From positions 806,001 to 870,000 of the forward strand of contig NC_016472.1 of NCBI RefSeq assembly GCF_000226095.1: a DNA stretch of 64,000 bases, given 5' to 3'. The notes under the pieces were generated by a model. The model was not told where the DNA came from. It was given only the letters and a program-made list of their open reading frames with translations, and ran no database searches. This document shows, one piece after another, positions 40,798 to 50,777 of the stretch. A program made the translations under genes and the position numbers. Position 1 is the first letter of the stretch; every line of letters starts with the position of its first letter. This DNA is from Thermothelomyces thermophilus ATCC 42464. Taxonomy: Eukaryota; Ascomycota; Sordariomycetes; Sordariales; Chaetomiaceae.

Positions 40798-42712
40798 ATG
40801 GGCGACGTTGAGAACGGCCGTAAGCCCCCCTCGGCCGGCGTTGACGTTGATTCTAAGACGCCTCCCCGGGCCGAAGAGGAGGTCTCCGTCGACGCCGGCG
40901 ACAACATTAGCGGCATTCTGCCCGAAGGCCAAGTAGACCCGTAAATAGACCAAGCGAGTACTCGACCGGGCTCGGTTACTGGGGGCTAATCATCGTAGCG
41001 TCTACGAGAAGAAAGCAAAGATCCTCAACCGGGCAGTAAGCCAGCCCCTCTCTCTCTCTTTCCTCCCCCCCCCTCCCTTACTGAGTTAGTATCTTCGGCG
41101 CGAAGTCCGCTGACGGCCAGCCGCCAGATCCAAGAGATCGGGATGGGATGGTACCAGTGGCAACTCTCCATAGTCATCTCGTTCGGGTGGGCTTCGGACA
41201 ACCTCTGGCCGATCGTGACGTCGCTCATCCTGCCGCCCGTGACCAACGAGTTCCGGCAGGAGCGGCCGCCGCTGCTGACGCTGAGCCAGAACATCGGCCT
41301 CCTGGCGGGCGCCCTCTTCTGGGGCTTCGGCTGCGACATCTTTGGCCGCCGGTGGGCCTTCAACCTGACGTTGGGCATCACGGCCGTGTTCGGCATGGCG
41401 GCCGCCGGCTCGCCCACCTTCGCCGCCATCGGCGTCTTCGCCGCGCTCTGGTCCTTCGGCGTGGGCGGGAACCTGCCCGTCGACTCGGCCATCTACCTCG
41501 AGTTCCTGCCGGCGTCGCACCAGTTCCTGCTGACCGTCCTGTCGGTCGCCTGGGCCGTCGCCCAGGTCGTCGCCACGCTGATCGCCTGGCCGCTGCTGGG
41601 CAACCTGACGTGCGAGCAGGGGGAGGGGGCCGCGACATGCGCGCGCGAGGACAACATGGGCTGGCGCTGGTTCCTCATTTGCGTCGGCGGGCTGACGGTC
41701 ATCATGTTCGTCATCCGCTTCTGCGCCTTCACCATCTTCGAGAGCCCCAAGTACCTGATGGGCAAGGGCAGGGACGAGGAGGCTGTCCGGATCGTCCACG
41801 AGGTCGCGCGGCGGAACGGGATGGCGACCTCGCTGACCGTCGAGGACCTCAAGGCGGTCGAGCCCGAGGGCTACGTCCCGCCGGCCAGGGCCGCGGACGC
41901 GCTCAAAAGGAACCTGGAGGATGTCAGGCTAGACCGGGTGCAGGCATTGTTCGCAACGAAGAAGCTCGCGCTGTCGACCTCGTTAATCATGGGAGTCTGG
42001 GCCTTGATTGGGCTCGGGTATGTTTCCTGTTTTGCTTTTCTTCTTCCCTTTTTCCCACCTTCTTCCTTTTTCCCTCTTTTCTCCTTTCACGTTTCGTCAG
42101 CATGATGAAAGCTAACGAGAAGCAACCACAGATACCCGCTTTACAATGCATATATTCCCTATGTGCAGCAGTTGCGTGGGGCTGATTTCGGGGACGGCTC
42201 GACCTATCTCACTTATCGAAACTCTTTGATTATAGCCGTCCTGGGAGTGCCGGGCGCGCTGATCGGCGGAGTTCTGGTCGAGACCAAGAAAGTCGGGCGG
42301 AAAGGCGCGCTTGCGGCCTCGACCATCCTGACGGGCGTGTTCCTGTACGCATCGACGACTGCGGTCAACTCGAAGTCCCTCCTCGGTTGGAACTGCGCTT
42401 TCAGTTTCTTCTCAAACATCATGTACGCGGTCCTCTACGGCTTCACTCCGGAGCTGTTCCCCACGCCGCAGAGGGGTACGGGGAACGCCCTGACAGCGAC
42501 CTGCAACCGCGTCTTCGGTATCATGGCGGTACGTATCCCCTCGAATAACCAGCTGCGTGCTCTTGAAGCTGACCACTGGACAGCCCATCGTGGCCATGTT
42601 TGCCGACCTCAACACCGCCGCGCCGGTGTATACCAGTGGAGCCCTGTTCATCGCTGCTGGTCTTATGGTCCTTGGGCTGCCGTTCGAGTCGAGGGGAAAG
42701 GCGGCCTTGTGA
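40798..42712 (+). CDS. MFS transporter (sugar/SVOP-like, 12 membrane spans)
   Basis: Five exons, 40798-40940, 40999-41035, 41128-42017, 42132-42528 and 42584-42712, join in phase to 531 residues. After a ~60-residue cytosolic N-terminus come the major facilitator spans. The first span pair has WASDNLWPIVTSLILPPVTN, and the loop 2-3 signature is present as GFGCDIFGRRWAFNLTLGIT. Spans 4-6 follow (AALWSFGVGGNLPVDSAIYL, LLTVLSVAWAVAQVVATLIA), then a long central loop (ESPKYLMGKGRDEEAVRIVH) and spans 7-12 (NSLIIAVLGVPGALIGGVLV, ELFPTPQRGTGNALTATCNR). FESPKYL and ELFPTPQRGTGNA are typical of the sugar-porter/SVOP branch. The second half keeps the duplicated motif ETKKVGRKGA. The substrate cannot be told from sequence. 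Plasma membrane location is expected. Confidence 0.9.
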
Positions 42713-43481
42713 GGCGTAATGGATGGGCGTTTTGCTGGCTAGGTTGGCTGGTTAATCTCGGCGTTGCCAGTGCGAGAGCACGACGGGAGGGACAGAAAGC
42801 AGTCGCTCTTGTTAGAAAATCAAGTGCTTTTCCTGGGCTGCGGATGGCGTGTTGCCCCCGAAATCCGACCGTTGTATCCCGGCTCCCAAGTTCCACTCCA
42901 GTCCTTCAGATGGTTTCCATCAACTACCTCCCTCATCTGGGTACCTGGGCAGGTCAGGAACCACAAATAAATACTGAGGCTGTGTCGCTATTCTTAGCTG
43001 TCATTGATCCGAACGTACGCCATCAACTGCTTCCTGTAGTTACCGATCAGGTATGTCGTGATATGACTTGTAGAGGAGAGGCATTCATTGCATGCTGCTG
43101 ACAGGGGTGGAGGGTTGAGAGGGGTCACAGTTTGCGAAAGCCGCAGAACCCACCTTCTCCGGAACACGGGCACTCCAAGCAGTTAATTAATTCTATGACG
43201 ACCCCTGGCTCCGGAAGGGTGGTGGGGCATCCGGAACCTTGCCGACCCCGCCATTCATTCATTCCATCGAGTGAACCTAAACCTAGAACCCCACCATCAT
43301 CAGGCAAGGCTCATGCAGCGAACTGCAAGGCGCCAACTTCGCTCTTGGTCCACGGGTAGGAGCAGTTGTTGACACGACGACCCAAGGCTGTGGAGGTTGG
43401 CAAGACCCGTGCCGGTGCTAGCATCTTCTTGACTTTGGGCAATCTGGAATTTCGATCGGGCCGCCGAGTGCACGCGGCGGG
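42713..43481. other. intergenic, no gene seen
   Basis: 3' region of the transporter gene and promoter of the importin gene. No supported coding region. Confidence 0.4.
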
Positions 43482-46400
43482 ATGAGCAGCTTCGCAATCG
43501 AGGTTCCTGGCGAGGCGGCCCCGCTGAATCAGTGGGAGCTGGTCAAGGCCCTCAGCAGTGCCGCTACCTCGACCGACCACGCCCAGAGGCAGTCAGCCGG
43601 CCAGCAGCTCCAGGCATGGGAGCCACATTCCGATTACTTTGCTCTCCTCCAGGTATGTGCTGTAATCCGTAGATACTACCGCACCACGCCCGCCCCGCAT
43701 TCGGCAACCTCCCCCAAAAAGGCCACTCACACTCTCCCCTCCCGGCCCCAATGTTCCTTCGCTGATCCAAAAGGGCCCCTGCAGACCATCTATCTCGACG
43801 CTTCGCAGGACAAGCAGGTCCGCTTCCTCGCCATCATCCTTCTCAAAAACGGCATCGACAAGTACTGGAGGCAGACGGCAAAACATGCCATCAAACCCGA
43901 GAACAAGCAGGCGATACGCTCGCGTCTGCTGCAGGGCTCCCTCAACGAGGAGGACAGGACCCTCGCGCTTCACAACGCCCTCGTCACGGCCAAGATCGTC
44001 AGGATAGACTACCCGAACGACTGGCCGGATGCCTTCTCCACCCTCATCGAGACGACGAGGGCCGCTAATGCCTCCAACCCTTTGCACCTGCGCGGCGCCC
44101 TGCTGCTGCTCCTCCGCATCGCCAAGGAGCTGGGCACCGCTCGCCTGCGCAAGTCACAGACGGCATTGCAGGCCGTCACCCCGGAGCTGGTCCAGCTGCT
44201 CGGCACCATATACACCGAGAAGACGGCGCAGTGGCAGGATCTGTGGACCAAGGGTGTCGGCGACGAGGCCACGGTCGGCTTTGCCGTCGAGAACAGCCTG
44301 ACGGCGCTCAAGGTCCTGCGGAGGTTGGTCACCGTCGGCTACGAGCAACCACATACGGATCCCATGGTCTGCGGCTTCTGGTCTCTGTCGCAGTCGCAGT
44401 TCGACCAGTTCCTCAGTGGCGTGGCGGAGGGCTCGTGGGTCCCGGCTCCTTACCAGGACTCGGTCGGCAAGCATCTCATCCAGTTCACCAAGCTGCACAT
44501 CGACATGTCGGAACAGCACCCGGCTAGCTTCCCCGTGCTCCCGAACTCCATCCCCCTGGTCAAGGCCTACTGGAACCTCGTCAAGGGGTTCTCTGACGTC
44601 TTTGAGAAGTCCGGTGGCATCAGGCAGACCGGGGGCGAGACTGCCGGGGGAAACCCCAAGCACGAGGGGCCGCTCTACGAAAAGCTTGCTCTCAAGGGCT
44701 TGCTGCTTCTGAGGAGCTGCCTCGCCGTCGCGCACCATCCGGTGCAGACCTTTAAGTATCGAAGCCCGGAGGTGAAGGAGCTGGAGAAGCAAGCGGTACA
44801 TACTCTCAAGACCGAGCTCCTGACGAGGGATATGCTCCTCGACATGGTGCAGGTCATAATCAGCAAGCTGTTCATCTTCCGCAAGTCCGACCTGGAGGCG
44901 TGGGAGGAGGACCCGGAGGGATGGGAGTCCCAAGAGCGGATCGAGGGTCAGGCATACGAGTGGGCCGTCCGCCCCTGCGCGGAGAGGCTACTTCTCGACC
45001 TCCTCACGCACTACAAGGAACTCGGAGAGCCGCTACTGGCGTATTGCAACTTGGCCACCAAGGTCGACATGGACATTATCACCAAGGAGGCTGCTTACTG
45101 TGCTCTAGGCTGCGCAGCCGCCATCATCTACCAGAACTTTGACTTTGATCGCTTCTTGACGACCTTCTTGGTCAAGGATGCACAGATCCGGGCACCCATG
45201 GCGAAGCTGCTGCGGCGCCGCATAGCCATCCTGCTAAGCCAGTGGATCCCCGTCAGGATATCCCAGGCCAGTAGACCTGTGGTGTACGACATCTTCCGCC
45301 ACCTGATGAATCCTGACGACGAGCATAACGACGAGGTGGTCCGCATCACGGCAGCCCGCCAGCTCAAGTATATAGCCGAGGACTTTGAGTTCTCGGGGGA
45401 GAGCTTCTACCCCTACGCAGCCGACATCTTCAACCTCCTAGTCAACCTCCTCAAGGAGGTGGAGAGCGACGAGACAAGACTCGCGCTTCTCGAGACGCTT
45501 CGCGTGATCGTGTCGAGGATGGAGACGCACGTATCGCAGTTCGGAGACGCCATCATGCTGATGCTGCCGAAGCTGTGGGAGTCGGCTGCCAGCGAGGAAT
45601 ACATGATCAAGCAGTCGGTGTTGGCTATAATGTCGGCCCTGGTCTCGTCCATGAGGGCCGAGTCGCAGCGGTACCAGAGCGTCATCGTCCCGCTGCTTCG
45701 GGAGGCAATGAACCCCGAGTCGGCGCTCCACCTGCACCTGATCGAGGAGTCGGTCGATCTGTGGAAGGCCGTCCTGACGCAGAGCTCACCGCCGCTGAAC
45801 CCGGACCTCACACAGATGGTCCAGCTGGCGCTGCCACTTCTCGAGTACGACTCCGAGGTGGCCAACCAGTGCTTGGACATCACCAAGGACTACATCCTCC
45901 TAGCACCCCGAGACATCCTCAGCGACTCCCTCCGCCGCCCGACTCTGTCTGCGCTGGGGAAGGCGCTCAGGTCGGAAAGCCGGGACCAGTCACACGTCGG
46001 CGCCAAGTCCATCGAGCTGGTGGTGCGCGTGGCCGAGGAGCTCGGGGGTGCCCAGGGTGTCTCGGTCGTGGTCCAGGACCTGCTCGAGACCAACGTCCTC
46101 CACGCCATGCTCGAAGGCCTGCACAGCGCGTGGGAAGCCGGCCAGACGACGGGGCCCAAGCGCAAACAGAGCAAGATCAGCACGGTCAAGGAGACGGCCT
46201 ACTTTGCGATCCTCGCCCGCATCGCCCTGGCCGACCCGGCCCTCCTGGTCAGCATGCTCACCAGCTTCGGCAGCCCCATCGACCAGGTCTGGTCCTGGCT
46301 CAGCACGCAGTGGTTCGCCAACTTCGACTGCATGGGCGACGTCGAGCGCGAGAAGCTCTCGTGCCTGGCCCTGACCCGCCTCTGGGAGCTGCCGGACCAG

Positions 46401-46811
46401 CAGATGCAGGAACTCGTGCTCAACCGGCTGCAGGACTACCTGTCCATGTGGACCAGCGTCATCATGGAGCTGGCGGACGGCGGCGCGCAGCCCCCGCCCG
46501 CCGCTGCCGCCGGCGAGGCCGCGCCGCCGGGGCCGCCGCCGCTGGGAGCGCACGACACGCTGGTGTGGACCGGGGAGCTGCCCGGGTACGAGTACGACAC
46601 GCCGCTGGACGTGGCGGAGCGCGAGTTCGCGGCCAAGGACCCCGTCCACTGCGTCGTCACGTACGACTTTGTGCGGGCCCGCCTGGCCGACATGGTGCAG
46701 CGGGTGGGCGGCGAGCAGGCGTTCGAAGCCAACTGGGCCGTCAATGTGGACCGGGAGGTGCTGGCGGGGTTTCAGAGGCTGAGTCAGCCCGCGTCAGGGG
46801 GACATGACTGA
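43482..46811 (+). CDS. KAP120: importin-11-type karyopherin (KAP120)
   Basis: Two exons, 43482-43652 and 43785-46811, encode 1065 residues. The intron (43653-43784, GTATGT...CTGCAG) is exactly 132 nt with no in-frame stop, so an unspliced frame stays open. The spliced product reads FALLQ-TIYLDASQDKQVRF, which restores the importin-beta N-terminal domain (LLKNGIDKYWRQTAKHAIKP, RSRLLQGSLNEEDRTLALHN). The rest is HEAT repeats (YFAILARIALADPALLVSML). An Ala/Pro-rich insert near the C-terminus (PPPAAAAGEAAPPGPPPLG) precedes a final conserved block (HCVVTYDFVRARLADMVQRV). Length agrees with yeast Kap120 (1032). The family imports cargo such as ribosome biogenesis factors and Rpf1 through the nuclear pore. 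Confidence 0.9.
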   Translation: MSSFAIEVPGEAAPLNQWELVKALSSAATSTDHAQRQSAGQQLQAWEPHSDYFALLQVCAVIRRYYRTTPAPHSATSPKKATHTLPSRPQCSFADPKGPLQTIYLDASQDKQVRFLAIILLKNGIDKYWRQTAKHAIKPENKQAIRSRLLQGSLNEEDRTLALHNALVTAKIVRIDYPNDWPDAFSTLIETTRAANASNPLHLRGALLLLLRIAKELGTARLRKSQTALQAVTPELVQLLGTIYTEKTAQWQDLWTKGVGDEATVGFAVENSLTALKVLRRLVTVGYEQPHTDPMVCGFWSLSQSQFDQFLSGVAEGSWVPAPYQDSVGKHLIQFTKLHIDMSEQHPASFPVLPNSIPLVKAYWNLVKGFSDVFEKSGGIRQTGGETAGGNPKHEGPLYEKLALKGLLLLRSCLAVAHHPVQTFKYRSPEVKELEKQAVHTLKTELLTRDMLLDMVQVIISKLFIFRKSDLEAWEEDPEGWESQERIEGQAYEWAVRPCAERLLLDLLTHYKELGEPLLAYCNLATKVDMDIITKEAAYCALGCAAAIIYQNFDFDRFLTTFLVKDAQIRAPMAKLLRRRIAILLSQWIPVRISQASRPVVYDIFRHLMNPDDEHNDEVVRITAARQLKYIAEDFEFSGESFYPYAADIFNLLVNLLKEVESDETRLALLETLRVIVSRMETHVSQFGDAIMLMLPKLWESAASEEYMIKQSVLAIMSALVSSMRAESQRYQSVIVPLLREAMNPESALHLHLIEESVDLWKAVLTQSSPPLNPDLTQMVQLALPLLEYDSEVANQCLDITKDYILLAPRDILSDSLRRPTLSALGKALRSESRDQSHVGAKSIELVVRVAEELGGAQGVSVVVQDLLETNVLHAMLEGLHSAWEAGQTTGPKRKQSKISTVKETAYFAILARIALADPALLVSMLTSFGSPIDQVWSWLSTQWFANFDCMGDVEREKLSCLALTRLWELPDQQMQELVLNRLQDYLSMWTSVIMELADGGAQPPPAAAAGEAAPPGPPPLGAHDTLVWTGELPGYEYDTPLDVAEREFAAKDPVHCVVTYDFVRARLADMVQRVGGEQAFEANWAVNVDREVLAGFQRLSQPASGGHD

Positions 46812-48210
46812 CTGGTGGTCAATGGGTGTGGGATAATAGTTAGTTAGTAGTAGTAGCAGGAGGAGGAGGAGGAGGGAGGGGGGGAAGCTGGGTTGGTGGT
46901 TTGATTATGTCGGCGCGGAGCATCGAGTGAGTGAGAGATGGGCGGGTGGTAATCGTCTCCTCTCATCATCACCATCACCATCGTCATCTTCTTCTTTTCA
47001 GTTAGGGAAAGTTGTTCCAAAGACGAGCAGTGCCGGTCCTAGAACCGGGGGGTCGCACTCATGATTTCAGGCATTAATTAGAGATGACTGTGGTTGGTCG
47101 AACTGCTGTGCGGTAAGATTCCCTGAAGCCTCGAAAGAGGGTGTTCAAAGAAAGTAAAGAGGGTTTTATGCTCAGTCCCGCCAAGATTCAGTACCTATGG
47201 GGGTTCGGTCAGGTCGACCTCCTTCTGATACCTTCCTGATACCCCGGCTATTAACAGTCTGTGCTGTTATGTTGTATGTACTGTACTTGGGGAAGGCACC
47301 GAGGGTGGAGAGTACTGTAACTGTAAGGCAGCAAGCAAGGTATATCAGGGTAGCTTCTGCACCCATCTTTCAACATAAACCATCCTGCTCCTCAAATTGC
47401 GTGAGTACCTAGATAGCCCAACGACAGCGTTGACGAGGTACTACTACTCCGTACTGTCTTGCTGTTGAAACCACAAACTCCCTGGCCCCAAGTTTTACAC
47501 AGTACGTTGCTCCGGTTTCGTCTGGGACACTCTCCGGGTATCTAACGTTCAGTTTGGGAAGGAGGCCTGCACACACTGGTGATGTGACGATAATTGTGTG
47601 AAGTTGGAACGAGTCGTCGCCGTACAGAGTAGTGTACGGATTACTCCGTACGGTAATGGTCTTTCTTGCATCAGAGAGTCCGGGGGGCTTGGCGGCCTGA
47701 TCGGAGCAGGGGTCTTCGGCACAAGATGGAGCCTCCTTGCAGGGACCCTTGTGGGGGACCTGGCCGCGATAAGGAAGGCCCGAGTACCTCGCGTGACACC
47801 AAAAAACCAACAACCAACTCATGACCAAGAAGACACCTAAAACACTGACGCAAGTATCTCGTACCGAACTGCTCAAAATTCTTCTCGAATTTTCGTCGAG
47901 ACTCGCAAAGACACGAGGTCGAGAACGCCGTAACCACGACGCAAAGGCTATCTCTCGACGGCTCCCAGTTCCGATCGATTTCATCGGTGAAAACGACGGA
48001 ACACACCCCGCGCGAAACCCCAATTCGTTGCTTCTCCCGAGGCACATACGGGCAATGCATCCATCAACCCTGTAACTCTCGGCACCCACTTTCTCGTCTT
48101 AGACGGTTCGGACGAGGGCACCCAACCACCGTGGGGGAAACAAGACACAAGCCAAGCCCTTCCCGCCCTCGTAATTCATTTCGCACGCGTGTGTCATCTA
48201 CCACAATCGG
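46812..48210. other. intergenic with GGA repeats and paired TACTCCGTAC motifs
   Basis: A (GGA)n run lies at about 46857-46880 and a CATCAC-type run near 46963-46985. TACTCCGTAC occurs at 47445-47454 and 47642-47651, the second inside a near-palindrome starting at GTACGGA (47634). The antisense frame at 47409-48089 shows no recognisable protein. Confidence 0.5.
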
Positions 48211-50777
48211 ATGGGCCTCACCCAAAGCAAATCCCCTCCTCCTCCTCCCCTCGACTACGGGCACGGATACGGACACGACGCGCGTGGACATGGGTACGGA
48301 TACGGGTACGGGTTCCGGCCGGGGAGGGCGGGCCAGTGGGATCCCCATCACCGCTCCCGCACGGGCCGGAAGAGCAGCAGCTCCTCCCTCCCGTTCTCGA
48401 GCATTAGAAGCAACAGCAGAAGCAGCAGCAGAAGAAGAAGCGACCGCGCCTTGCTGGCTGCCGCCGCCGCCACGACGCCGTCCGTCCCTTTCTTCTCCTT
48501 CCAGCAGGGCTCCGAGCGCGCCCAGAACGTCCGCCACCCTTCCGAGGCGTCCCCCCTGCTGGGTCGGTACCGCGCCGTCCCGAGACCCGCCGCGGCCGCC
48601 CACGACGCCCTCGCCTCCTCGCTCCTGAAGGGGGGCGGCGGCAGTCGCGCCGCCGCGGGGGCGGGTCGGAGGACGGGAAGTTGGGGGACGGGACCGGTTG
48701 CACTGGGTGGTGGTAGTGTCGTCAGAGGAGGAGTAGGAGGAGGAGTAGGAGGGGGAGGAGGAGGAGGAGGAGGAGGGGGAGGGGGTGCGCAGATGGGACT
48801 CCTCTCTGCCGAGCCTGGGTGGAGAGGCAGCGTGCATGTCGGCTATGGGGCTCTGATTGCGGCCGCTGTGGAACGGGAAGAGGAGGAAGAGGAGGACGAA
48901 GAGGAGGGGCATTACGGAGAAGACGATGGTGATGGCGCGGACGGGAGGTACTGTTGTTACTGTTGTTGTTGTTGCGGCACCGGTTGGGTTAAGCGGTTGC
49001 TGAGAAGGTTCACGGACACCTGGGTCGATCCCAAGGCGAGTGTGGTCAAGAGGGTTGTGGACGTGTGGTGGAGCCGATGGTTGACTCTGGTGGTGTTGCC
49101 TGCGCTGTTGGTAGGTTGCCCCCCCTTTCCCACCCTCTGGCTATTCGTTCGCAGAATCGGTGGCAGGGGTCGCGGATTCTTTCGACGGTTGTTGGTGTAA
49201 CGAATGCTGATGCAATTGCAAGGCCGTGGCGTGGGTTGCCGTGCCCTTCCCGCAGTACCCGCTACTCGATGAAGACGACGACAACGGTGACGGCGCCGTG
49301 CAGCGACCCGGAGGGCCGCCACCCACTTCCGGAAGCAAGGTGCCAGGGCACGGCGCGGCCAGGGTGAGGGTGAACTTCTGGTTCTTCCTCTTCGTCTACT
49401 ACAGCTTTTACAACTTGACCGCCCTGATCTGGATCACCAAGGTCTTCAATCTCTACAGCCTAAACTGGTGGCCGCAGTCGCTTGGATTTCCCATCACCGT
49501 ATCCCTCATCGCCGCCCTCTCGATCGCGGCGCCGATCCCCGTGTACCTCATCCCGGAGTCCAGGTTCCTGACCGTCCACAACACGGCATGGATCTCGTGG
49601 ACCTTTGTCATTATGGCGATGCCCGTCGGCATTGCCTTCTTAATTCTCATGACGAACGAGCGTCATCTCAAACTTCGACGGTCGTTCTCCGAGACGCAGC
49701 GCATTTTTACGTCCTCGTGGTGGGCGGGCGAGCCCGATAGCGAGACGTCATGGCGGGATGGGAGACGAAACCGCGCCGTCGTGGGTCCTGATGCTTTCGA
49801 TCCGAACCAGGATGCACTGACGGTTGGATACGTCGACGGCCGCCATCACCGCGCCACAATGCCCGTCAGGCTGCGCCGGCGATGGCTCCCAGCAAGCTTC
49901 GTCCGCTTCGTCTGGTTCTGCCTGGCTTTATCCATCGGCTTGCTTGCGTACGTGATAGGAGAGGCGTACGCCGAGATATACCTACGCACGCTACCGCACA
50001 ACAACTTCGAGACCATCGTCTACGTTTACGGGTGGATATCCACCGTCCATCTTCTCGACTGGTTGACCGGCTGGATCCTAGGGGGCAACGAAGGGGAGCG
50101 AGTCGGGAGCTACCCGCTGAGCTGGATCTTCAAGCTGTGAGTTTGCATCCAACGGGGAAGAAGACCCTCTTGGGTCTTTGAGGAGCGAGGCTAATCCGAG
50201 ACACAGGTACTTCATGCTTACCTACCAGACCTACGTTCGTGCCCTATATGCTCGCTTGCGCAGCCCGTCGCAGTTCGTCATGCTCCAGCTCCTCTCTTCG
50301 ACGGGCCTCATCATTGTCACGCCGACGCTGATGTCGGCCCCGTTCCACTGGTTCCTGACCGTCATCGGCGTCAACGGCCAGAGCTACGGCGCGTATCAGA
50401 AGATGTGCATCCGCAACGTCTTCATCCGCTTCCTGGCCGAGAACGCCTCGATGCTGACCTTCCTCGGCAGCGTCGTGGTCCTGCACTTTGGCGCCAACAA
50501 GGACGTCTACCCCTATTTTGCCTTCGACGGCACCGAGGGCGTCGAGGACTACGACTTTGGCCTGACGTTCTACGCCTCGAGCATCACCTGGGCCTGTGAG
50601 CTTGCCGCGAGCTTCATCGTGGCCGGCCTGATCGGCTGGATCTACAAAGTAAGCGTGGTCACCGAGGGCAAGCTCGACTTCATTGTCTGGCCCGAGCTGC
50701 TGCCCACCTGCGTCGCCGTGATGCTGCACGTGCTGCAGAACATGCTCTTCTCCATCATTAGGCTTCAGTTCCGATGA
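48211..50777 (+). CDS. polytopic membrane protein of unknown function with N-myristoylation-type start
   Basis: Exons 48211-49110, 49223-50136 and 50207-50777 join in phase to 794 residues. The start MGLTQSKS is a strong N-myristoylation consensus (Gly2, Ser6, Lys7). Residues ~10-260 are low complexity: Gly/Tyr repeats (YGHGYGHDARGHGYGYGYGF), Ser-rich, a Gly13 run from a GGA microsatellite, a Glu run, and a Cys cluster (YCCYCCCCCG) that could be palmitoylated. About eight hydrophobic spans follow: LTLVVLPALL-AVAWVAVPFP, FWFFLFVYYSFYNLTALIWI, PITVSLIAALSIAAPIPVYL, ISWTFVIMAMPVGIAFLILM, FVRFVWFCLALSIGLLAYVI, FVMLQLLSSTGLIIVTPTLM, ASMLTFLGSVVVLHFG and ELAASFIVAGLIGWIY. The loop NKDVYPYFAFDGTEGVEDYD looks conserved. 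I recognise no transporter or enzyme motif. Confidence 0.85.
48721..48786 (+). repeat. GGA-rich microsatellite inside a coding exon
   Basis: GGA/GGAGTA units encode the Gly-rich run (GGVGGGVGGGGGGGGGGG) of the membrane protein. Likely length-variable. Confidence 0.8.

Noticed and set aside
47409-48089. 226-codon minus-strand open frame
   Set aside because: No recognisable motif, poor codon bias, and only a weak start. Kept as intergenic.
48064-48912. 282-codon minus-strand open frame rich in Ser/Pro
   Set aside because: Mirrors the low-complexity Gly/Ser/Glu coding of the membrane protein; no independent support.
49100-49220. Continuation of the first membrane-protein exon past 49110
   Set aside because: The frame stops soon after, while GTAGGT donor and TTGCAAG acceptor restore a continuous membrane segment in phase.
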